A DNA stretch of 64,000 nucleotides from Polaribacter litorisediminis (GCF_019968605.1 NZ_CP082966.1:3089501-3153500); one strand, 5' to 3'. Shown: positions 42,148 to 52,557, numbered from the stretch's first letter. A program made the numbers and translations. The notes: generated by a model from the sequence alone, not told the origin.

Positions 42148-44535
42148 ATGAAAATCATAAAATCTCATTTAGATTCAGAAAAGGAATTACCCTTGCAATT
42201 AAAAATATCTTTTCAAAAGGTTTTTGTGTTATTTAAAAAATATGCGGGTTCAGAATTTTTGCAACACCCTTATCATAGTGCCGCAAAAAAAATGTTACTG
42301 CTTTTTGAAAAACACCCTGAATTAAACGAAGGTTTTTCTGATTACTCTTTACTAGAAACCTATAAAGATGAAATTGATTTATTACTCAATCCATTATTTC
42401 CTGAACCTTTATTGCTGAATGAAATAAAAGCAGTCACTGTGCCTTTTTCATTTATCTCTTTTAAATTTACAGATCGTTTTGAAAATATCATAAATAATGC
42501 TGGTGACGATTATAGGTTAAAAGTAACTAATTTTGAAGATGATAGTATGTACATTGTAGCATGTACCTTTATTTTAGCTAATGTGCATGGTTATCATGTT
42601 GATGTAAAAAGACCCTTTTATTTTAATATACCAGACAAAACCACTGGTACTATGAAATATTACAGAGCTACCTATAATGCAGATTTTTCTGAAATTATTG
42701 CCACCAAAGATGCTCCTAAAATTACCGAAGAAGATTTTAAAGAACTACTAAACAACTTCGATAATATTGAATTATGGAAAGAAAAAATTCCTCCAAATAG
42801 TTATATTTTCAAAGGCTTTGGTCTCATGAGTTTATTTGATGTTACTTCAGAAGAAATGCTTTCTTCTATTAAAGCAAACTTGCTAGCTGGTGGTCCTAAT
42901 TTAGTAAAAAAGTTACAAAATAATTTAAGAGATTTTTATGCCTTAAAAGATTTAAAACTAGGCTTTTCAATTTTTGATAAAATCAACTCAAAAATTTGTG
43001 AAACTGTTACCAAAAAAACAAATAGTCTTATCCTAGAACAGCATACAGAAATCAGTTGCGATAAGCGTTATTTTTGTGACGGAATTATACAGAAAGTTTT
43101 TACCAATAATGAAACTTTCATCATTTCTGATGTCGAAGAATATGGTAATAACACTGATAAAAATCCTTTTTATAAAAACCTACATAATTCAGGTATAAAA
43201 AGCATCCTTTTAATTCCTATTCAATCTAGTATTAATGGAAATTTAGCATTGCTAGAAATTGCATCTCCAAGAGCTTATGACTTAAACTCGGTAAACATTA
43301 ATAAATTAAAAGATATTATTCCTGTTTTTGAAGCTGCAGTGAAAAGAACTTCAGAAGAACATCAAAATATTTTAGAAGCCACAATTCAAGAACATTATAC
43401 AAGCATCCATAATGCCGTAAAATGGCGTTTTTATGATGCTGCAGAGAAATATCACGAAGAGCATAAAACGAATGAAAACGTAAAATTAGAGCAAATTGTG
43501 TTTAACGATGTATATCCTTTATACGGCCAGAGTGATATAAAAGGCTCATCGGAAGCAAGAAATAATGCAATTCAAGAAGATTTAAGTACGCAATTATCTT
43601 TGGCCATTAATGTTTTAAAAGATGCCTGCAAAAGCGAATCTTTACCAATTTACAATGAATTGATGTTTAGAGTATCTACATACTTAAAGGATGTAAAAAA
43701 AGGTTTACATGCTGGCGACGAAATAAATATTTTAGAGTTTTTAAAACAAGATATTTATCCTGTTTTTAATCATATTAAAAAAATAAATAGCACGCTTTCT
43801 AAGAAAGTAAGTATTTATATGGAACGTTTAGACAAAGAATTGGGCGTTGTTTATGAGAAAAGAAAAAATTACGAAAACAGTGTAACTATTTTAAATAGTA
43901 AGCTTGCCAAATACATTGATAAAAAACAGCAAGAAGCTCAAAAAATGTACCCGCATTACTTTGAAAGATATATAACCGATGGTATTGAATTTAATATGTA
44001 CATAGGGCAATCTATTACTAGAGAAGATACGTATGATGCTATTTATCTCCATAACTTACGTTTATGGCAATTGCAAACCCTATGTGAAATGGAAAACATT
44101 GCTTTTAATGAACTTAAAAACATGGAGCAAGAATTAAGAGTTGCTTCCCTTATTTTGTTGCATAGCACTCCTTTGGCTATAAAATTTAGAATGGATGAAA
44201 AGCAATTTGATGTTGATGGTGCCTATAACATTCGTTATGAAATTATTAAAAAAAGAATTGATAAAGCACATATAAAAGGAACGGATGAACGTTTAACTAC
44301 TCCGGGCAAATTGGCCATTGTGTACTCACAAGATAAAGATGCGTTAGAGTATGTAAAATACATCAACTTTTTGCAATCCAAAAATCAATTGGGTACCATA
44401 GAGTTTTTGGAACTAGAAGATTTACAAGGCGTTTCCGGTTTAAAAGCACTGAGGGTTGAAGTTATATATCAAAAAGATTTTGACGAGAAAAACACCATTA
44501 CTTTTAATGATTTAATCAAAGAAATTGAAGCTTAA
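42148..44535 (+). CDS. GAF-domain protein of unknown role
   Basis: 795 aa from the ATG at 42148 (a TTG at 42100 would add 16 residues). A large helical protein with a GAF-like sensor domain around residues 275-420 (LILEQHTEISCDKRYFCDGI, then SILLIPIQSSINGNLALLEI). The C-terminal half is helical with coiled-coil stretches. No kinase, cyclase or DNA-binding motif. Probably a conserved cytoplasmic signalling or scaffold protein; function unknown. It ends 2 bp before the convergent HD-PycTM gene stop. Confidence 0.75.
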   Translation: MKIIKSHLDSEKELPLQLKISFQKVFVLFKKYAGSEFLQHPYHSAAKKMLLLFEKHPELNEGFSDYSLLETYKDEIDLLLNPLFPEPLLLNEIKAVTVPFSFISFKFTDRFENIINNAGDDYRLKVTNFEDDSMYIVACTFILANVHGYHVDVKRPFYFNIPDKTTGTMKYYRATYNADFSEIIATKDAPKITEEDFKELLNNFDNIELWKEKIPPNSYIFKGFGLMSLFDVTSEEMLSSIKANLLAGGPNLVKKLQNNLRDFYALKDLKLGFSIFDKINSKICETVTKKTNSLILEQHTEISCDKRYFCDGIIQKVFTNNETFIISDVEEYGNNTDKNPFYKNLHNSGIKSILLIPIQSSINGNLALLEIASPRAYDLNSVNINKLKDIIPVFEAAVKRTSEEHQNILEATIQEHYTSIHNAVKWRFYDAAEKYHEEHKTNENVKLEQIVFNDVYPLYGQSDIKGSSEARNNAIQEDLSTQLSLAINVLKDACKSESLPIYNELMFRVSTYLKDVKKGLHAGDEINILEFLKQDIYPVFNHIKKINSTLSKKVSIYMERLDKELGVVYEKRKNYENSVTILNSKLAKYIDKKQQEAQKMYPHYFERYITDGIEFNMYIGQSITREDTYDAIYLHNLRLWQLQTLCEMENIAFNELKNMEQELRVASLILLHSTPLAIKFRMDEKQFDVDGAYNIRYEIIKKRIDKAHIKGTDERLTTPGKLAIVYSQDKDALEYVKYINFLQSKNQLGTIEFLELEDLQGVSGLKALRVEVIYQKDFDEKNTITFNDLIKEIEA

Positions 44536-44537
44536 AT

Positions 44538-45746
44538 TTATAAAAACGTTCCTGTTTCTTGTATTTTAAAAGCAATTGCAAACGTTAAAACACTTACAAT
44601 AATACCAATCATAAAGACGGTATAGGTAAGTCTTAATATTTTATATTTTCTATTTAAGACCAAGCCTAAAAAATATAAATCTTTGGTGAGAGATCCATAT
44701 AAATAATCTCTGTCTTGCATCATTTCTGAAATACCCCACTCAAAATCTGATAATTCCATTTGATGAAAATTACCAAAGAACAATAAGTTTACTTTTTTAT
44801 TGGCAACATCTTCCTTTGTAAACTTACCTTGTGTTACATTGGGTCTTGTTGCTAAAATTGATAAAATAATAGAGGCAACCGTAAAAATTATAAAGACAAC
44901 TGTTGGTAATATTAAGTAATTATTTGAAGGATTATCTAGTTTTGGCAACAAATTAGACAATGCCAAAGATACGATAATGGCGTTTACAGAAAGTAAAATA
45001 TTGGCTTTTGTATCTGCAATATTACTTAGTGTCATATGGTTTTTTAACGCGACTCTAAACATCGTTTCTACACCTCTTTCTGGAACGTTGCTTTTATTTT
45101 TTTTAAGGTCTAAAGCTTCTTTTTTCTTCTTATTCTTCTTTAATTCGTCTTCTAATTTCTTTTGATTTATAAGTAATTTAGATAAATTTTTGTCTTTTCC
45201 TTTGGTCCAGTTTTTTAAAGCATACTCTGAATGATATTTATGTACATTAATCAAAAAATCAATATTAGTAGCAAGCCATTCAGCATCCGTAAATTTTTTA
45301 TTTGCTAGTGTTTCCCACTCTCTTCTTAGCAATGCTGATTTATCATCAAAAGTTTTATCTCCTAAATGCGCACAATCTGAGTCTGTAATTATTTTTTCTA
45401 AATCATTTGCGGGTTTATGCCCCATTTTAGTAGCCATAATTAAAGCTGAAATTGCTTCAATTCTTTTAACTTCTACCTTTTTTTCTTGTAAAAATTGCGT
45501 CAGAATTTTAACACTTTCCTGTTCATGGTTTTCTGCTCCTTTTATAAAACCTGTATCATGAAACCATGCGGCAACTAATAAGTTTTCTGCATCTTGTTCA
45601 GAAAGTTTTAGAGAATCAATAAAACCTTGAACTTCTTTAACAACTCTTTGTGTATGAGCTAAATTGTGATACACAAATTTATTACTTAGCTTTTTACTAA
45701 ATAAATCAAAAATGTATTTTTCTGCTTCTTTAACAAGTATACTCAT
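44538..45746 (-). CDS. HD phosphohydrolase fused to PycTM (Pycsar effector-like) membrane domain
   Basis: 402 aa. The N-terminal HD domain shows YHNLAHTQRVV, AAWFHDTGFIKG (HD pair about residues 64-65) and DSDCAHLG. A Lys-rich linker follows, then a PycTM/DUF5706-like region starting near FRVALKNHMTLSNIADTKAN with membrane helices ILLSVNAIIVSLALS, VVFIIFTVASIILSILA and near the C-terminus. HD proteins of this type hydrolyse nucleotides or phosphoesters. PycTM domains in Pycsar systems disrupt the inner membrane on cyclic nucleotide binding, but here no cyclase is adjacent and the gene is in core DNA, so a housekeeping role is likelier. Confidence 0.8.
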   Translation of the reverse strand: MSILVKEAEKYIFDLFSKKLSNKFVYHNLAHTQRVVKEVQGFIDSLKLSEQDAENLLVAAWFHDTGFIKGAENHEQESVKILTQFLQEKKVEVKRIEAISALIMATKMGHKPANDLEKIITDSDCAHLGDKTFDDKSALLRREWETLANKKFTDAEWLATNIDFLINVHKYHSEYALKNWTKGKDKNLSKLLINQKKLEDELKKNKKKKEALDLKKNKSNVPERGVETMFRVALKNHMTLSNIADTKANILLSVNAIIVSLALSNLLPKLDNPSNNYLILPTVVFIIFTVASIILSILATRPNVTQGKFTKEDVANKKVNLLFFGNFHQMELSDFEWGISEMMQDRDYLYGSLTKDLYFLGLVLNRKYKILRLTYTVFMIGIIVSVLTFAIAFKIQETGTFL

Positions 45747-45806
45747 TCTAATTTCATTTTAAATTCTAAAATAAATACAAAGAGTTGGTCAATAAGTTAA
45801 AATATT

Positions 45807-46520
45807 TTAATTTATCGAGTAGCTATAATCTAAACCGAATATGGTAACATCTCGTGGTAATCTTACGATAATACTTCGTTCATAACGATAATATATTCCA
45901 AATTTCCCGAACTTCTTTAAATTATAACTAGTCCCAAAAGTTAATCTATATTTACTATAACGCATGGCTTCACCTTTACGGAACCTGTGAAAAGCTTCGG
46001 CTGAAAACTCTGGATCTAAAGGCCATTTTCTAATGTTATATTCTAAACCTGTTTTAAATCGTAAGTTTTCACTAGGAATATCTCCTTCTGCTTCGCCAAC
46101 ACCCAACTGGTTCTTGTTTTGATATCGAAATCTATGGGATACCTCAAACCTGTTGATATCATATTTATAAGATAGATCTAAATTATATCTAAAATGATTC
46201 TCATAGCCTTGTATTTTACCTTGATCATCGTTCTCATTTATATGCCTTAGACCAACACCTATTTCAAAGTTATCAAATAGCTCATATTCTATATTAAATT
46301 GAGAGAAATACTCTTCTATGGTTGTGGCATTATCTTTTAATCTAATATTTTGCTCTACACCAACTTTTAGTTTTTTTCCAATAGAATAATCTACACCTAC
46401 TGAACTCCAAAATGCGAAGTCATTCGTGTCTTCTAATTGAGAAAAAGCAGTATTTGTGCATACCAGCAAACAAAATAGTACCTGAAAAAAAGTTAATTTA
46501 AAATATTTTGCAATTTTCAT
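45807..46520 (-). CDS. DUF2490 outer-membrane beta-barrel protein
   Basis: 237 aa with signal peptide (FFQVLFCLLVCTNTAFSQ) and amphipathic strands alternating polar and aromatic residues (KLKVGVEQNIRLKD, FEIGVGLRHINEND, FGKFGIYYRYERS), ending in an aromatic strand SYSIN. The pattern fits DUF2490 barrel proteins. Last gene of the CotH/VTC/DUF4956 cluster; function unknown, probably exopolymer or surface related. Confidence 0.8.
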   Translation of the reverse strand: MKIAKYFKLTFFQVLFCLLVCTNTAFSQLEDTNDFAFWSSVGVDYSIGKKLKVGVEQNIRLKDNATTIEEYFSQFNIEYELFDNFEIGVGLRHINENDDQGKIQGYENHFRYNLDLSYKYDINRFEVSHRFRYQNKNQLGVGEAEGDIPSENLRFKTGLEYNIRKWPLDPEFSAEAFHRFRKGEAMRYSKYRLTFGTSYNLKKFGKFGIYYRYERSIIVRLPRDVTIFGLDYSYSIN

Positions 46521-46534
46521 ATTCTTACTTAGAA

Positions 46535-47134
46535 TTATTTATTGTAATGATAAATTCTTATTTCAGCAGAATCTTTCAAAAAATCAACTTTCCCAATGGT
46601 TAATTTATTAATAACCAAACCTGTTCTATTTTCTAAATCTTCTTTCAATAAATCGTAATTTTCTGGCTTAATATTATCTATATTCTCGTAAACGATGTCT
46701 TTATAAATCTGATGCTTAGAATGCCAAACTTTTTCTAAAATTGCGATTGCACCAACCACCATCAAGTTTCCGAATAAAACCTCAAAATAGCTCATTTTTT
46801 TATTTACAAAAGCATTCATGATAGAAACACCAATGACCACAAATAAATACGTCATTTCTTTGATGGCTATGGAATCTGTTCGATACCGAATGATACCAAA
46901 AATAGCAAAAAGACCCAAAGCTAAGCCAATATCCAATTTATATTTTTTTAATGTAAAGCACAGCAGAAAAACCACAATACCAATTAAGTAATATGTAAAT
47001 ACATAACTTTTATCGCCAGTTACAGAATAATATAACCACCTAATAATTAGGGTTAAGAATGCAATATTAACAGTGAATAAAAATGCTAATTTAAAAAAAT
47101 CATCATCAAATAAAGGGACATTAAGAAACTCCAT
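46535..47134 (-). CDS. DUF4956 membrane protein
   Basis: 199 aa with four or so membrane helices (LAFLFTVNIAFLTLIIRWLY, FTYYLIGIVVFLLCFTL, LALGLFAIFGIIRYRTDS and VVIGVSIMNAF) and a cytoplasmic C-terminal domain with ITIGKVDFLKDSAEIRIY-like end. DUF4956 proteins are commonly adjacent to VTC-type polymerase and CotH genes. It lies 2 bp after the VTC gene and 14 bp before the DUF2490 gene. Confidence 0.85.
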   Translation of the reverse strand: MEFLNVPLFDDDFFKLAFLFTVNIAFLTLIIRWLYYSVTGDKSYVFTYYLIGIVVFLLCFTLKKYKLDIGLALGLFAIFGIIRYRTDSIAIKEMTYLFVVIGVSIMNAFVNKKMSYFEVLFGNLMVVGAIAILEKVWHSKHQIYKDIVYENIDNIKPENYDLLKEDLENRTGLVINKLTIGKVDFLKDSAEIRIYHYNK

Positions 47135-47136
47135 AG

Positions 47137-47910
47137 TTAGGCAGAAATTTTATCTATTTTAATTAACTTTTGTTTGAACAAATTATACTTCAATTCTTTA
47201 TACAAATTAACCATTCCTATACAATACTTACTAATACTATAGGGATTATATCTATATTTTTTTAATACTTTAACAACGGTAGACTTTCGGTCAAATTTGC
47301 GCTGTTTTACTTCTATTACAACTAAATTATGATACTTTTTTTCTTGGTCTTTTATGGAATATGATAAATTTAGATCAATCGTAGCTCTCTCATTGTCTTT
47401 AACATTAGCGAGTGTTATTCTTTTAAAACTATTCCATAAACTTGGTTGTAAATCAAACTTTTTAGAAGTGGTTTTAAAAATAAAATCTTTTAACTCTTGC
47501 GATAAATCTAAATCAAAATCTGGAATTCTTATCCTCGATTTATTTGTTTCTCCCTTTCCATTTTTCTGCTTTATTTCTAAAAAAGTTAGATCAGAATCTA
47601 CATATTTACGTTGTCTTATTTTGGTTCTATGCACCCTTCCATTATGATGATCGAAATAGAATTTAAATTTAGATGTATCAAAATAAACAGAAGAATAGTT
47701 CATAATTCTTCTATCTTTTATCTCTAAAACGCGATAATCTTCCTTTAAATCATTTAAAATTTGATCTAAAGAATGTATATTTATGGTGTATTTAGTATCT
47801 GTTCTTTTCATTAAAGAAACAGCATCCATACCTTCTAGAGAAATACTTTCGAAACGATTAATTGTAGCAAAAATTTTTTCTAGTACTGTATCTTCTTTTT
47901 TAGTCTCCAT
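47137..47910 (-). CDS. VTC-domain polyphosphate polymerase-like protein
   Basis: 257 aa. Features of the VTC tunnel domain: RTDTKYTINIHSLDQIL, NYSSVYFDTSKFKFYFDHH, RTKIRQRKYVDSDLTFLEIK (Lys/Arg/Glu residues lining the active site) and KRITLAN. Such proteins polymerise inorganic polyphosphate from ATP in eukaryotes; bacterial versions near CotH genes are less studied. Spacing of 59 bp to the CotH gene suggests an operon. Confidence 0.85.
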   Translation of the reverse strand: METKKEDTVLEKIFATINRFESISLEGMDAVSLMKRTDTKYTINIHSLDQILNDLKEDYRVLEIKDRRIMNYSSVYFDTSKFKFYFDHHNGRVHRTKIRQRKYVDSDLTFLEIKQKNGKGETNKSRIRIPDFDLDLSQELKDFIFKTTSKKFDLQPSLWNSFKRITLANVKDNERATIDLNLSYSIKDQEKKYHNLVVIEVKQRKFDRKSTVVKVLKKYRYNPYSISKYCIGMVNLYKELKYNLFKQKLIKIDKISA

Positions 47911-47969
47911 GAATTCTATGAATCAAAATTGTAATGCCTACACCCGAGCAATAATATTTTTTTTGTTCC

Positions 47970-50900
47970 TTATTTTTTTATTATTTTTCTATTCATGGTC
48001 TTGTTATTAGACGATATTTTTACTAGGTAAACACCGCTTGAAAAAGTGCTCATGTCAATCAATAAATTTGAAGAATCAGTAGCATCCCTGTAAACTAACT
48101 TACCAAAAACATTATAAATTGATACTGCATCAATCACTTGACTTGCATGAATTTTTATCTGATCATTAGTAGGATTAGGAAAAACTTTTAAGTCTTGCAT
48201 GGCATCAAAGGTCTCTGTAGAAAGCGCAGTTTCTATACCCTCAACAGCTATATTGTTTAACAAAACAACTTTACCATCATCCGCAGTCATATTTGCACCA
48301 CCAAAACGAATTCTTACCTTAAAATTTGGGTTGTTATTGGCTAAAGCTACATTAGAAAAATCTATTTCTTTCTTTTCATATTGTGCTGTAATAGTGGGTG
48401 AATACGAAATATTAGTTGCGATCCAATTGGATCCATTCCAATAATCAACAATTAAGCTTTGCGCTGCTCCATCAGAATTTATGGCAAAAGAAACTTTTAT
48501 TTCTTTAAAGTTGGTTGTTGCCAAATTTAACTGAATCGTATTTTCTAAACTACCAGACCTAAAAGGTTGCTTTACCTGCAACCCTCTCATTACTATTGAG
48601 TTATATGGAGTGTCGTTATTTGCAAAAGCACTGTAATTTATAGATGTCGGTGCATTCTTTCTTTCTAAAGATGCTTTTCTCCAATTTGGATTTGTACTTG
48701 TAAAAGGATAACCGCTTAAGGACGAAGTATACACCAATTCTGCCGTTAAATTATTTCTAGAATACGTAGAATTTACTGTTTCTAGTGGAGTATCATTGGG
48801 TATATTTCTGTCGAACAACCAAAAATAGGCTAGATGAGAGAAATCATCAATCACATCATAATTAGCTTGAATTTGCATATTACTAGTAGGCGTAACTGTA
48901 ATCACGCTATTTGTTGAACTAACATCTCCTGACCAATTCGAAAAAGAATATCCTGGTTTTGCTTTTGCTTCTAAAGTTATAGGAACACCATTAAAATAGT
49001 CACCCGTCCATGGATACGGATTTTCATCAACACCTACTGTTGAAGCATTAATATCTATGGTATTTATTTTAATATGACCTGCTTGGTCGTCAGAAACGTT
49101 CAATTCTAAACCAACTGTATTTGTAAAACCAAATAAAGTATTTATTTGACCTTTTAATTCATCAGGTCTTTTTTCTATCCATTTTAAAAGTGCTTCTTTA
49201 TCTTCATTTTCATAAAATTCAAGTCTAGGCGCACGGTTTTCGTCTTCCTCTAAAATAGGACTAATTTCATCGAAAGTCTCATTTACAACAGATTTAAAAC
49301 GTGCTTCTTTAAATGCGGTATTTAAAACATCTGCAAAACGGTTTATAAACTTAAACTTAAACTCCTCATTATCTAGCAAATGCCCCATCAATGAACTGTT
49401 TATAGAATTATCTCTACCCTCTTCTTCATCTGCGTGCTTTTCTAACCAATTGGCATCATCACTTTTTAAAGCTGCTTCAAAGTCTTGAGTAGTTAAACGC
49501 CACTTACCATCTCCAAAACCGTCATTTACTTTTGTTCTTGCTTTCCAGTATTTTATTTCGTAACTATCATCTTCTGCGAAGATTGATAATAAAACATGGT
49601 TTATAAATGAATCAATATCTAAAAGCTTTTCTACTTGTGTATAATTAGCCGGCGTAGCCATGTTATTTTCAATAATAAAATCTCTAAAATCTTCATAACT
49701 AGCATAATCTGTGTCATCACCTTCATCAATTTCACATTTACCAACTTTACAATCCACAATGACAATATTGTCTTCATCTAAATCAAAGTTGTTTGCAAAA
49801 TGAAATCTATCCATACGGTCTCTTAAAGCAGTAATTCCCCAAAATTCGCCATTAAAAAAATGAACGGCAGCTTCAATCCTGGTAACTCCATTAAAAATAG
49901 GTTGCATTAAACGGCTAAAAACAACGTCATAGGCTACTTCGCCACCGGCACCATTACCTCTTAAAAGCAAACGCTTAAAATTGTCATTATACACATTGGG
50001 CGCTCCTGGTATTTGTTGTTTGAATAAATCATGATCAAAATCATTTTCTCCGTAACTGTCTCTTGCATACAAACGAAGATTCTTTATAATATCTTGTCTA
50101 GAATTATTTCCATGAATTCTAAAACCTGCATCCGCATTCATTACTGAACTTAAACTAACATCAAAAAATTGAACGTTTATAGGATATTCCCAAGTAGCTC
50201 CGCTTCTCCAATAATTATTAAATTCTGGTCTCCACGATTGATTGTTCGTTGGGTTTTCGGTTCTCCAAGTATCAAAATCAACACCTGCAGTATAAATACC
50301 ATCATTGTAATCAAATAGATGTTTTTCGTTGGTTTGTAAAGATACAACAGGCAAATTATATGGGTTTCCGCCACTCCAAACAAAAAATGTTTTCGAGGAA
50401 GTTTTAGACCCCACACCATTCACAAAGGTTCGTGCTTTTACCACCGTTGCTTTTCTTACTGGATTTGGCGGGGTATGCAAGGGTCTTTGAACTGTATTCT
50501 TATTCGCTAGTTTATCTGGATCATTAGAACGATCTACAATACGAATGGGTGCGCTATAAGTTTTAGAGGTAAATGTCTCGCTTAAGAGCGGTCCAAAACT
50601 CTCTCCTATTTCAAAAGGATACTCGTTTTTATAATTAAAACTTGTACCCGATAAATTATTGATATCGGGTTCAGAACCGTCTAGTGTATAAATTATAACT
50701 GAATTTAAATTTTCACTGGTCAATGTTAAATCGAATGCACTTGCATGCAACCCAGATTTATGAGAGAATGCAGGTGGCTTAATTAACGTATTTGAACCTG
50801 CTGTAATGTTCGATGATCCAGGTGTTGGTTCATCAAAATACACCCAAGAACCCGTACCATCTGGTTGTTTACCATATGAAACACCAGGTTCTAAATAGAC

Positions 50901-51764
50901 TACTGGCGTACCACTAACTAAGGCACCATTTTTATTGGTTAAAAAAAGAATATCATTGCCCGAACTAATATTAAAATTAGTATGCAATTGCTGCCCAGGC
51001 GCTGCTCGGTTCTTACCTGACGCCCAAACTAATATATATTGGTTAGGCAATAAAATAGTTGCAGGGAATTTCCATTTAAAAAGATCATCTCTATCATTAG
51101 ACAATCCAAATTCTGCTAAATTTATGGTGGTAGTACCATAATTATAAATTTCTATCCAATCTTCAAAATCTCCGTCATTATCAGCGTTTGTATCCTCATT
51201 CGCCGTCATAAATTCATTAATTGAAATTTTTTCTGTTGCTACTGGTATCGTTCCTGTGTTACTTGCGTTTGGAGTAGGAGCGCCAAAAACCTCCAAAGAT
51301 CCATTACCATCAACGCTACGACCATAAGACGTATCTCTCTCTAAGGCTAATGCTGGCACCTCACTTAATTTAGTACCATTCGCTTTGGTTAATACGAGCT
51401 CTTCACCACCAGCACTAATTTTAAAACTAGTATGTAATGGCAGGCTTGCGTTAATTCTATTTTTACCAGAAGCCCAAACTAATAAAAAACTTTTAGGCTG
51501 AATTGTTACCGTAGGAAAGACCCATTTAAAAGGTTCAGTTACATCATCGGACAGACCATATCCGAATAAATTTATGGGTGTACTACCATAATTATAGATT
51601 TCTATCCAATCATTAAAATCCCCATCTTCATCAGCGACCGTAACGCCGTTTGAAGACATCATTTCATTGATTGAAACATCATTTTGAGCAAAGGAACTGA
51701 AAACATTAAAAAATAGGATAAGAAGTAATGTAATATATTTTATTTTAAAATTAGGGTGTATCAT
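47970..51764 (-). CDS. CotH-kinase exoprotein with two lamin-tail domains and T9SS sorting domain
   Basis: 1264 aa, secreted: signal peptide (YITLLLILFFNVFSSFAQ). Two lamin-tail domains (INEMMSSNGVTVADEDGDF and INEFMTANEDTNADNDGDFE), a chitobiase-like segment (SVIIYTLDGSEPDINN), a CotH protein-kinase-like domain (NLPVVSLQTNEKHLFDYNDG, FRIHGNNSR, YEIKYWKARTKVNDGFG with DFE following), and a C-terminal VFPNPTNDQIKIHA...VYLVKISS type IX sorting domain. CotH homologues phosphorylate spore-coat or surface proteins. First gene of the cluster with the VTC, DUF4956 and DUF2490 genes. Confidence 0.92.
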   Translation of the reverse strand: MIHPNFKIKYITLLLILFFNVFSSFAQNDVSINEMMSSNGVTVADEDGDFNDWIEIYNYGSTPINLFGYGLSDDVTEPFKWVFPTVTIQPKSFLLVWASGKNRINASLPLHTSFKISAGGEELVLTKANGTKLSEVPALALERDTSYGRSVDGNGSLEVFGAPTPNASNTGTIPVATEKISINEFMTANEDTNADNDGDFEDWIEIYNYGTTTINLAEFGLSNDRDDLFKWKFPATILLPNQYILVWASGKNRAAPGQQLHTNFNISSGNDILFLTNKNGALVSGTPVVYLEPGVSYGKQPDGTGSWVYFDEPTPGSSNITAGSNTLIKPPAFSHKSGLHASAFDLTLTSENLNSVIIYTLDGSEPDINNLSGTSFNYKNEYPFEIGESFGPLLSETFTSKTYSAPIRIVDRSNDPDKLANKNTVQRPLHTPPNPVRKATVVKARTFVNGVGSKTSSKTFFVWSGGNPYNLPVVSLQTNEKHLFDYNDGIYTAGVDFDTWRTENPTNNQSWRPEFNNYWRSGATWEYPINVQFFDVSLSSVMNADAGFRIHGNNSRQDIIKNLRLYARDSYGENDFDHDLFKQQIPGAPNVYNDNFKRLLLRGNGAGGEVAYDVVFSRLMQPIFNGVTRIEAAVHFFNGEFWGITALRDRMDRFHFANNFDLDEDNIVIVDCKVGKCEIDEGDDTDYASYEDFRDFIIENNMATPANYTQVEKLLDIDSFINHVLLSIFAEDDSYEIKYWKARTKVNDGFGDGKWRLTTQDFEAALKSDDANWLEKHADEEEGRDNSINSSLMGHLLDNEEFKFKFINRFADVLNTAFKEARFKSVVNETFDEISPILEEDENRAPRLEFYENEDKEALLKWIEKRPDELKGQINTLFGFTNTVGLELNVSDDQAGHIKINTIDINASTVGVDENPYPWTGDYFNGVPITLEAKAKPGYSFSNWSGDVSSTNSVITVTPTSNMQIQANYDVIDDFSHLAYFWLFDRNIPNDTPLETVNSTYSRNNLTAELVYTSSLSGYPFTSTNPNWRKASLERKNAPTSINYSAFANNDTPYNSIVMRGLQVKQPFRSGSLENTIQLNLATTNFKEIKVSFAINSDGAAQSLIVDYWNGSNWIATNISYSPTITAQYEKKEIDFSNVALANNNPNFKVRIRFGGANMTADDGKVVLLNNIAVEGIETALSTETFDAMQDLKVFPNPTNDQIKIHASQVIDAVSIYNVFGKLVYRDATDSSNLLIDMSTFSSGVYLVKISSNNKTMNRKIIKK

Positions 51765-52104
51765 TGCAACTGTTATTTAATTTTTTTTAATCACTCAAAA
51801 CGTCTATTAGCATTCATTAAAACATGCTATTCTAGAAAAATTATTTCTACCGAAATAAAATTAATAGGAAAGAACAAATATATATAAAACTTTTTCGGGA
51901 TATAAAAAAATAATTGCTAAAAACACTCATTTTCAAAGTCCTGTTTGCTAATTTTGAGTTCTAGAACAAATGCGTCACGAAAATTTTTTATAGCAACGAC
52001 ATTGTAAATTTACTAAATGTCATAGAAGATTGTTAGGTACCGATATTTTATGCGTCTAAACGTACCAATAGAATTATCTGACAATTTCTACTAAAAACTA
52101 AAAT
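51765..52104. promoter_or_regulatory. Divergent intergenic region with CotH promoter box
   Basis: 340 bp without genes. TATATTTG on the minus strand (51875-51882) is a perfect -7 box about 111 bp before the CotH start. For msrB on the plus strand no equally good box is seen; a run of AT-rich sequence lies upstream of ATG 52105. Confidence 0.5.
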
Positions 52105-52557
52105 ATGTTAACATGGAAAGAGGTTATTAGCTTCGCAACAAAAGGAAACCCAACTCCAGATAAAAGAGTTGAGAAAACAGCGAAAGAATGGAAGGGATTA
52201 TTAAATCCAGAACAATTTAGAATTACACGACAAAAAGGAACCGAAAGACCACATACTGGCGCTTTATGTAGCATTTATGATGAAGGGCAATACAATTGTA
52301 TTTGTTGTGATACACCGTTATTTGATTCTACAATTAAATTCGATTCTAGTTCTGGCTGGCCTAGTTTTACACAACCTATTAAAGAAAATGCTATCAAATA
52401 CCATAAAGACACTTCTTTTGGCATGATAAGAGTTGAAGTGATGTGCAACACCTGCGATGCTCATTTAGGTCATGTTTTTCCTGATGGACCTGAACCTAGT
52501 GGTTTGCGGTATTGCATCAATTCTGAATCTATGAAACTAGAAAAAGAAAATGAATAA
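52105..52557 (+). CDS. msrB: Peptide-methionine (R)-S-oxide reductase MsrB
   Basis: 150 aa. Zinc site cysteines in CICCDTPLF and MCNTCDAHLGHVF; conserved SSSGWPSFTQP; catalytic Cys in GLRYCINSESM. Reduces methionine-R-sulfoxide in proteins, using thioredoxin. No signal peptide, so it is cytoplasmic. It overlaps the msrA start by 8 bp, so the two are coupled. Confidence 0.95.
   Translation: MLTWKEVISFATKGNPTPDKRVEKTAKEWKGLLNPEQFRITRQKGTERPHTGALCSIYDEGQYNCICCDTPLFDSTIKFDSSSGWPSFTQPIKENAIKYHKDTSFGMIRVEVMCNTCDAHLGHVFPDGPEPSGLRYCINSESMKLEKENE

Noticed and set aside
44538..45746. A full Pycsar defence system
   Set aside because: No nucleotide cyclase is adjacent and the gene sits among core genes, so only a domain relationship can be claimed.
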